Shown here: positions 59,255-64,000 of the stretch, one piece after another
Layout: each line of letters opens with the position of its first letter
Numbering within the stretch: position 1 is the first letter of the stretch
The notes under the pieces: generated by a model
The model's database searches: none
What the model was told of the DNA's origin: nothing
The model's input: only the letters and a program-made list of their open reading frames with translations
Assembly (NCBI RefSeq): GCF_004135405.1
Contig: NZ_CP035491.1
Coordinates: forward strand, 2,232,001 to 2,296,000
Origin: Agromyces protaetiae
GTDB taxonomy: Bacteria > Actinomycetota > Actinomycetes > Actinomycetales > Microbacteriaceae
Direction of reading: 5' to 3'
Length of the DNA: 64,000 bases
Program-made: the position numbers and the translations under genes

Positions 59255-60847
59255 ATGGGTTCCACCATCACGACCAGCGTCGCCTCGGAGCCTCGAGGCT
59301 CCGGGGCGACGCCCTTGGTGAGTCTTCGTTCGGTCTCGAAGTCGTACGGCGCCGTGCGCGCGCTCGACTCCGTCTCGATCGACTTCCTCCCCGGCGAGGT
59401 GCATTGCCTCGCGGGCGAGAACGGCGCCGGCAAGTCGACGCTCATCAAGATCCTGACGGGCGCGGTGTCGCGCACCGACGGCGAGGTGGCCGTCGGCGGC
59501 GACGTCGTGCCGGTGCAGGTCTCGCCCACGTACATGCGCGACCGCGGCGTCGGGGTCGTGTATCAGGAGCTCAGCCTCTTCCCCGAGCTGAGCGTGCTCG
59601 ACAACCTGCTCATGGGGGCGTTCTCGACCGTCGGCGGCTTCCTCCGCGGCGCGCGGAACAGCAAGGAGGCGCGCGAGCACCTCCGCCGGGTGGGCCTCGA
59701 GGAGCTCTCGCTCCACGCCCTTGTGCAGGACCTCCCGACGGCGACCCGCCAGCTCGTCGAGATCGCCCGCGTGCTCGGCCACAAGACCGACTTCGTCATC
59801 TTCGACGAGCCCACGACGGCGCTTTCCGAGCGGGAGGCGGCCGACCTCCTCCGACGCATCTCGGCGCTCCGCGACCAGGGCATCGGCGTCCTCTACGTCA
59901 CGCACCGCATCGAGGAGATGTTCGAGATCGGCGACCGCGTGACCGTCCTCCGCGATGGCACGCTCGTCGAGACGAAGCCCATGTCGGCGTACACGCCCGA
60001 GTCGCTCGTCGAGGCGATGGTCGGGCGGAACCTCGAAGACCTCTACCCGGCACGTCGGCCGTCGCCCGGCGAGCCCGTGCTCGAACTGCGCGAACTCGGC
60101 GTGGTCGGGTACCGCGCACCCGTCTCGATCACGGTTCGCGCGGGCGAGATCGTCGGCGTCGCCGGTCTCCTCGGCAGCGGCCGCAGCGAGATCCTCCGTG
60201 CGGCGTTCGGCGCCGACCCGAACTCCGGCGGCGAGGTCTTCGTCGGCGGCACGAGGGCGGATGTCTCGCGGCCGGGCACGGCGTCGGCATCGGGCATCGG
60301 CCTCCTCACGGAGGACCGGAAGGAGTCGGGCATCTTCCCCGACCTGTCGATCCGCGAGAACATCTCGGTCGCGGGGTACCGTCGCCTCGAAGCGGGCGGA
60401 TGGCTCAGCCGGGGCCGGATCGACCGCTACGTCGCCGATGCACTCCGCGGACTCCGCGTGAAGTACCACTCGCTCGACGATCCCATCACCTCGCTCTCGG
60501 GCGGCAATCAGCAGAAGGTCCTGTTGGCCCGTTGGATGGGACTCGGCGCGAAGACGCTGCTCCTCGACGAGCCGACCAAGGGCGTCGACGTCGGCGCCAA
60601 GGCCGACATCTACCGTGCGATCGCCGACATGGCCGACGCCGGGATGGGCTTCCTCGTCGTGTCGTCGTACCTGCCCGAACTGCTCGGGCTGTGCGATCGC
60701 ATCCTCGTCGTCAAAGACCACAAGGTCGTCGCCGACGTTCCCGCAGCGGATGCCACGGAGGAGTCGATCATGCAGCTCGCGAGCATCGACACCGCCCACG
60801 CATTCGCCCCTGAAGACGTGACCACCTCGGTCACCGCAATCGACTGA
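59255..60847 (+). CDS. Sugar ABC transporter ATP-binding protein, two ATPase domains
   Basis: A 530-residue RbsA/MglA-type protein with two ABC domains. Domain 1: Walker A GENGAGKST near 58, signature region LPTATRQLVEIARVL, Walker B FVIFDEPTTAL. Domain 2: degenerate Walker A GLLGSGRSE, TEDRKESGIFPDLSIREN, signature LSGGNQQKVLLARW, Walker B LLLDEPTKGVDVG. This asymmetry is normal for the family. It energises the permease encoded next. Confidence 0.95.
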   Translation: MGSTITTSVASEPRGSGATPLVSLRSVSKSYGAVRALDSVSIDFLPGEVHCLAGENGAGKSTLIKILTGAVSRTDGEVAVGGDVVPVQVSPTYMRDRGVGVVYQELSLFPELSVLDNLLMGAFSTVGGFLRGARNSKEAREHLRRVGLEELSLHALVQDLPTATRQLVEIARVLGHKTDFVIFDEPTTALSEREAADLLRRISALRDQGIGVLYVTHRIEEMFEIGDRVTVLRDGTLVETKPMSAYTPESLVEAMVGRNLEDLYPARRPSPGEPVLELRELGVVGYRAPVSITVRAGEIVGVAGLLGSGRSEILRAAFGADPNSGGEVFVGGTRADVSRPGTASASGIGLLTEDRKESGIFPDLSIRENISVAGYRRLEAGGWLSRGRIDRYVADALRGLRVKYHSLDDPITSLSGGNQQKVLLARWMGLGAKTLLLDEPTKGVDVGAKADIYRAIADMADAGMGFLVVSSYLPELLGLCDRILVVKDHKVVADVPAADATEESIMQLASIDTAHAFAPEDVTTSVTAID

Positions 60848-60864
60848 AGTCCCGGAGTCCGAAC

Positions 60865-61956
60865 ATGTCTGAGAGATCTCGTGGCAACGCCGCCACTCGC
60901 TTCTTCACGGCGAACGCGAGCGGATTCGCGATCGTCTTCGTCCTGGCCGTGGTGCTCGCCCTCACGACCGACACATTCCTCACGCCCGCGAACCTCGACA
61001 GCCTGGGCCGGCAGGTCTCGATCTACGCGATCATCGCGATCGGCCAGCTGCTCGTCATCCTGACCGGCGGCATCGACCTCGCCGTGGGCTCGATCGTCGG
61101 GTTGACCGGCATCGTCGTCGCGCAGACGGTCTACGAGACGACCGGGGCCGGCCCGATCTGGTTCGCGGTCGGCGTGGCGCTCGTCGCGGGCGCCCTGTGC
61201 GGGCTCATCACGGGCCTCCTCGTCGCGGTGCTCCGCATCCCGCCGTTCATCGCGAGCCTCGGCATGATGGGCATCGCGCGCGGTGTCGCGCTGCTGCTCT
61301 CGGGCGGCCGGACCATCCAGCCCCTTCCCGAGCAGTTCGAGGAGCTCGCGGGCGGCGACGTCTTCGGCGTGTCGAACCTCATCATCGTGACGGTGCTCGT
61401 CGTCGTGATCGCCTCCGTCGTCCTCGCGAAGACGTCGTGGGGGCGGTACGTGCACGCCGTCGGCTCGAACGCCGAGTCGGCTCGCCTCTCGGGCGTCCCC
61501 GTGAAGTCGGTGCTCGTGAGCGTGTACATGGCCTCGGGCCTCCTCGCCGCACTCGGCGGCATCCTGCTCGCCTCTCGTCTCAACAACGGCGTCCCGACGG
61601 CGGGCGCGGGGTACGAGCTCCAGGCGATCGCGGCGTGCGTCATCGGCGGTGCGAGCCTCTTCGGCGCCCGCGGCACGGCGGTCGGCGCGCTCATCGGCGC
61701 GCTCATCGTCGGCATGCTCAACAACGGCGGCAGCCTGCTCGGCATCGACCCGTTCTGGCTCCAGATCGCGATCGGCGCGCTCATCCTCGTCGCGGTCGCG
61801 GTCGACCAGCTTCCGAAGTCGCTCCCGGGCCTCAAGGCCAAGTTCACGGCGCGCTCGGAAGAGGAAGATGGAGCGGACACGTCCGGCGAACGCGTCGGTG
61901 CGGATGCCTCGGACGCGCCCCGCGCGGAGCGCGAGACGGCAGGGGTGGAACGATGA
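60865..61956 (+). CDS. Sugar ABC transporter permease, RbsC type
   Basis: A 363-residue permease with about ten hydrophobic helices and the family signature GQLLVILTGGIDLAVGSIVGLTG, then PPFIASLGMMGIARGVALL, the SWGRYVHAVGSNAESARLSGV coupling loop, and GGASLFGARGTAVGALIGALI. A charged cytoplasmic tail of about 35 residues is longer than usual. One permease gene implies a homodimer. It overlaps the kinase by 4 bases. Confidence 0.95.
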   Translation: MSERSRGNAATRFFTANASGFAIVFVLAVVLALTTDTFLTPANLDSLGRQVSIYAIIAIGQLLVILTGGIDLAVGSIVGLTGIVVAQTVYETTGAGPIWFAVGVALVAGALCGLITGLLVAVLRIPPFIASLGMMGIARGVALLLSGGRTIQPLPEQFEELAGGDVFGVSNLIIVTVLVVVIASVVLAKTSWGRYVHAVGSNAESARLSGVPVKSVLVSVYMASGLLAALGGILLASRLNNGVPTAGAGYELQAIAACVIGGASLFGARGTAVGALIGALIVGMLNNGGSLLGIDPFWLQIAIGALILVAVAVDQLPKSLPGLKAKFTARSEEEDGADTSGERVGADASDAPRAERETAGVER

Positions 61957-63473
61957 TCATCGCGCACGACCTCGGGACGACCGGGAACAAGGCGTCGCTG
62001 CATGACGACGACGGGCGACTCCTCGCCGCGGTCACGGTGCGCTACGGCAGCAATTTCGCCTCGGGCGGCGTCGCCGAGCAGAACCCCGAGGACTGGTGGG
62101 AGGCGGTCGTCGCCGCGACCCGCAAGCTCCTCGCGCACGACGGCGCCGACGCGCTCGCGGTCACGGCGATCGGCATCAGCGGCCAGATGATGGGCGCGGT
62201 GTACCTCGACGAGGACTACCGCCCGGTCGTGCCGTCGATGATCTGGGCCGACACGCGGAGCACCGAGCAGTGCGACCGTCTCGTCGAGGCCGTCGGCATG
62301 GAGCGCGGCTACGCGATCACGGGCCACCGGCTGAACCCGACCTATTCGATTTCGAAGGTCATGTGGCTCGCCGACCGGCGTCCCGACGAGTTCCGGCGCG
62401 TCAGGCATATCTGCCTCGCGAAGGACTTCGTCGTGCACCGGCTCACGGGGCGCCTGCTGACCGATCCGTCGGATGCCTCGAGCACGAACGCGTTCGACCA
62501 GCTCGCGGGGGAGTGGTCCGACGAGATCCTCGACGCGGCGGGCGTCGCGCGCGAGCTCTTCCCCGAGATCGTGCCGTCGACCGAGGTCGTCGGCGCGCTT
62601 CGCCCCGACGCCGCGGACGCGCTCGGGCTCAGCACGTCGACCGTCGTGGTCATGGGCGGCGGCGACGGCCCGATGGCGGCGCTCGGTACAGGGATCGTCG
62701 CGCCCGAGGACGGCGCGTACGCCTACCTCGGCACGTCGTCGTGGGTGTCGATGTCGGCCGATCGCCCGCTCCACGACCCGCTCATGCGGACGATGTCGTT
62801 CACGCACGTCGTCCCCGGCCGGTACGTGCCGACGGCGACGATGCAGGCCGGCGGCGGATCGCTCCAGTGGATCGCCGAACTCCTCGAGCCCGACGCCGAC
62901 GGGTCGACGTTCGACCGGCTCGTCGGTGACGCGAGCACCGCGAGCGCCTCGGGCGACGGCCTCTACTTCCTGCCGCACCTCCTCGGCGAGCGGTCGCCGT
63001 ACTGGGATCCCGACGCACGCGGTGCGTTCGTCGGCCTCGCCCGGCACCACGATCGGTCGCACCTCGTCCGCGCGGTGCTCGAGGGCGTCGCGTTCAACCT
63101 GCTGACGTGCGTCGACGCGTTCCGCGAGGCGGGCGCGCCGGTCGACCGCGTCGACGCGATCGGCGGCGGCGCGAACTCCGACGCATGGCTCCAGCTCATG
63201 GCCGACATGTGGGGCGCGACCGTGCGCCGCCGCACGATCGTCGACGAGGGCAACAGCCTCGGGGCCGCGGTCGTCGCGGGAGTCGGCGCCGGCGTCATCG
63301 CCGACCTCGGCGCATCGCGGTCGCTGTCGGAGGTCACGGCAGAGTTCCAGCCCGATCCCGCGCGTCGTGCCGAGTACCGTGCCCGCCACGACGCATTCCT
63401 CGACGCCTACCGGACCCTCGAGCCGTGGAACGCGGCACGTGCGGCCGACCGCGCCGCCGAGTCTGCTCGATGA
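61953..63473 (+). CDS. FGGY-family carbohydrate kinase
   Basis: A 506-residue sugar kinase: HDLGTTGNKASL (phosphate-1 loop), GISGQMMGAVYLD, IWADTRST, LAKDFVVHRLTG, GGGDGPMAALGTG (phosphate-2), LGTSSWVSMS, and AIGGGANSDAWLQLMADMWGATV (adenosine motif). It would phosphorylate the imported sugar or polyol. Substrate class cannot be fixed from sequence; the pattern is nearest xylulokinase-like members. It is coupled to the permease before it and the dehydrogenase after it by 4-base overlaps. Confidence 0.93.
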   Translation: MIIAHDLGTTGNKASLHDDDGRLLAAVTVRYGSNFASGGVAEQNPEDWWEAVVAATRKLLAHDGADALAVTAIGISGQMMGAVYLDEDYRPVVPSMIWADTRSTEQCDRLVEAVGMERGYAITGHRLNPTYSISKVMWLADRRPDEFRRVRHICLAKDFVVHRLTGRLLTDPSDASSTNAFDQLAGEWSDEILDAAGVARELFPEIVPSTEVVGALRPDAADALGLSTSTVVVMGGGDGPMAALGTGIVAPEDGAYAYLGTSSWVSMSADRPLHDPLMRTMSFTHVVPGRYVPTATMQAGGGSLQWIAELLEPDADGSTFDRLVGDASTASASGDGLYFLPHLLGERSPYWDPDARGAFVGLARHHDRSHLVRAVLEGVAFNLLTCVDAFREAGAPVDRVDAIGGGANSDAWLQLMADMWGATVRRRTIVDEGNSLGAAVVAGVGAGVIADLGASRSLSEVTAEFQPDPARRAEYRARHDAFLDAYRTLEPWNAARAADRAAESAR

Positions 63474-64000
63474 GCGGCGCCACCGTCCTCGTCACGAGCC
63501 GGTCGTTCTCGAGCGGCGCGATCGACCTCGAGCGGCGACTCCTCGAAGCCGGCCACCGCGTCGTCCGCGGCGACACCCGCCACGACCTCGAAACGCTTGC
63601 ACCCGTGCTGTCCGAGGCATCCGCGTGGATCGCGGGCACGGCGCCCGTCACCGCCGCGCTCATCGACGCCGCGCCCGCCCTGCGGGTCATCGCGCGGTAC
63701 GGCGTCGGGTTCGACGCCGTCGACGTCGCGGCGGCCGAACGCCGCGGCATCGCCGTGACGAACACGCCCGGCGCGAACTCCGAGTCGGTCGCCGACCTCG
63801 CCCTCGCGCTTCTGCTCGCGTCCCTCCGCACCGTCGGCGCGGGCGACCACGCGGTCCGCCGCGGCGACTGGGCGGCGATCCGCGGACGAGAGGTCTCCTC
63901 CCTCACGGTGGGCGTCGCGGGCTTCGGCCGGATCGGCCGGCTCTTCGCCGACCGCGCGCGCGCACTCGGGGCATCCGTCGTCGCGTTCGACCCGTTCCTC
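63470..64000 (+). CDS. D-isomer 2-hydroxyacid dehydrogenase, cut by window end
   Basis: The first 177 residues of a NAD-dependent 2-hydroxyacid dehydrogenase. The substrate domain start (VLVTSRSFSSGAIDLE), RYGVGFDAVDVAAAERRGI, VTNTPGANSESVADLALALLL, and the Rossmann GVAGFGRIGRLFADRARALG are visible; the catalytic Arg/Glu/His lie past the edge. It is a distant relative of SerA at 16614. As the last visible gene of the sugar operon it may oxidise a phosphorylated acid intermediate. Confidence 0.9.
   Translation, partial: MSGATVLVTSRSFSSGAIDLERRLLEAGHRVVRGDTRHDLETLAPVLSEASAWIAGTAPVTAALIDAAPALRVIARYGVGFDAVDVAAAERRGIAVTNTPGANSESVADLALALLLASLRTVGAGDHAVRRGDWAAIRGREVSSLTVGVAGFGRIGRLFADRARALGASVVAFDPFL

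Noticed and set aside
28141-64000. Second attachment site (attR)
   Set aside because: No copy of the tRNA-Gln T-arm/acceptor sequence was found by eye downstream.

Overview
The window is high-GC actinobacterial chromosome, most likely from the family Microbacteriaceae (Agromyces/Microbacterium-like). This rests on the GC-rich codon usage, frequent GTG starts, GTGA/ATGA gene overlaps, several apparently leaderless mRNAs, and a serA-leuB-ilvE-FAH-gltX order of the kind found in this group. The left edge cuts into a secreted nuclease/nucleotidase and the right edge cuts into a 2-hydroxyacid dehydrogenase.

0-16.5 kb is a cell-surface and regulation region. It holds two large secreted lamin-tail-domain (LTD) phosphoesterases, and two paralogous small lipoproteins with a recurring DPRGRHG motif, one of them frameshifted. 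It also holds a 1403-residue BTAD-nSTAND-transmembrane-propeller regulator, CutC and small membrane proteins. Heptamer direct repeats at 11/22-bp spacing lie between the regulator and the intact lipoprotein and look like a SARP operator. 16.6-28.0 kb is core metabolism (serA, leuB, ilvE, an acetyltransferase, an FAH-family enzyme, gltX), with a beta-mannosidase / class V aminotransferase / LysR block between the FAH gene and gltX.

28.1-46.2 kb is accessory DNA. A tRNA-Gln(CUG) gene is followed by an excisionase and a tyrosine integrase, then a HipBA toxin-antitoxin pair and a complete type I Wadjet operon (jetABCD). A DEDDh exonuclease-BRCT gene lies just upstream of jetA on the same strand. 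An IS481-family element follows. Next comes a tightly overlapping three-gene cassette: MazG-like NTP pyrophosphohydrolase, GIY-YIG/DUF2075 ATPase and PD-(D/E)XK nuclease. I consider this cassette the best candidate for an undescribed defence system here.

46.3-56.4 kb carries a VanY/VanZ pair divergent from a VanR/VanS-like two-component system, a PucR regulator facing two tandem-duplicated alpha/beta hydrolases, a TetR regulator with overlapping operators facing another hydrolase, and an ArsR-SRPBCC-hydrolase operon. 56.5-64 kb is a sugar uptake and catabolism operon: GntR repressor, cupin-type glucose-6-phosphate isomerase, ribose-type ABC transporter, FGGY kinase and 2-hydroxyacid dehydrogenase. 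Matching TGTCA/TGACA palindromes sit on both the gntR promoter and the operon promoter.

At least four otherwise well-conserved genes (the lipoprotein at 4.8 kb, leuB, the integrase and jetA) carry small indels in short G/C runs. Either several genes are broken or, more likely, the assembly contains indel errors. A consumer of this annotation should treat those four as possibly intact in the organism.
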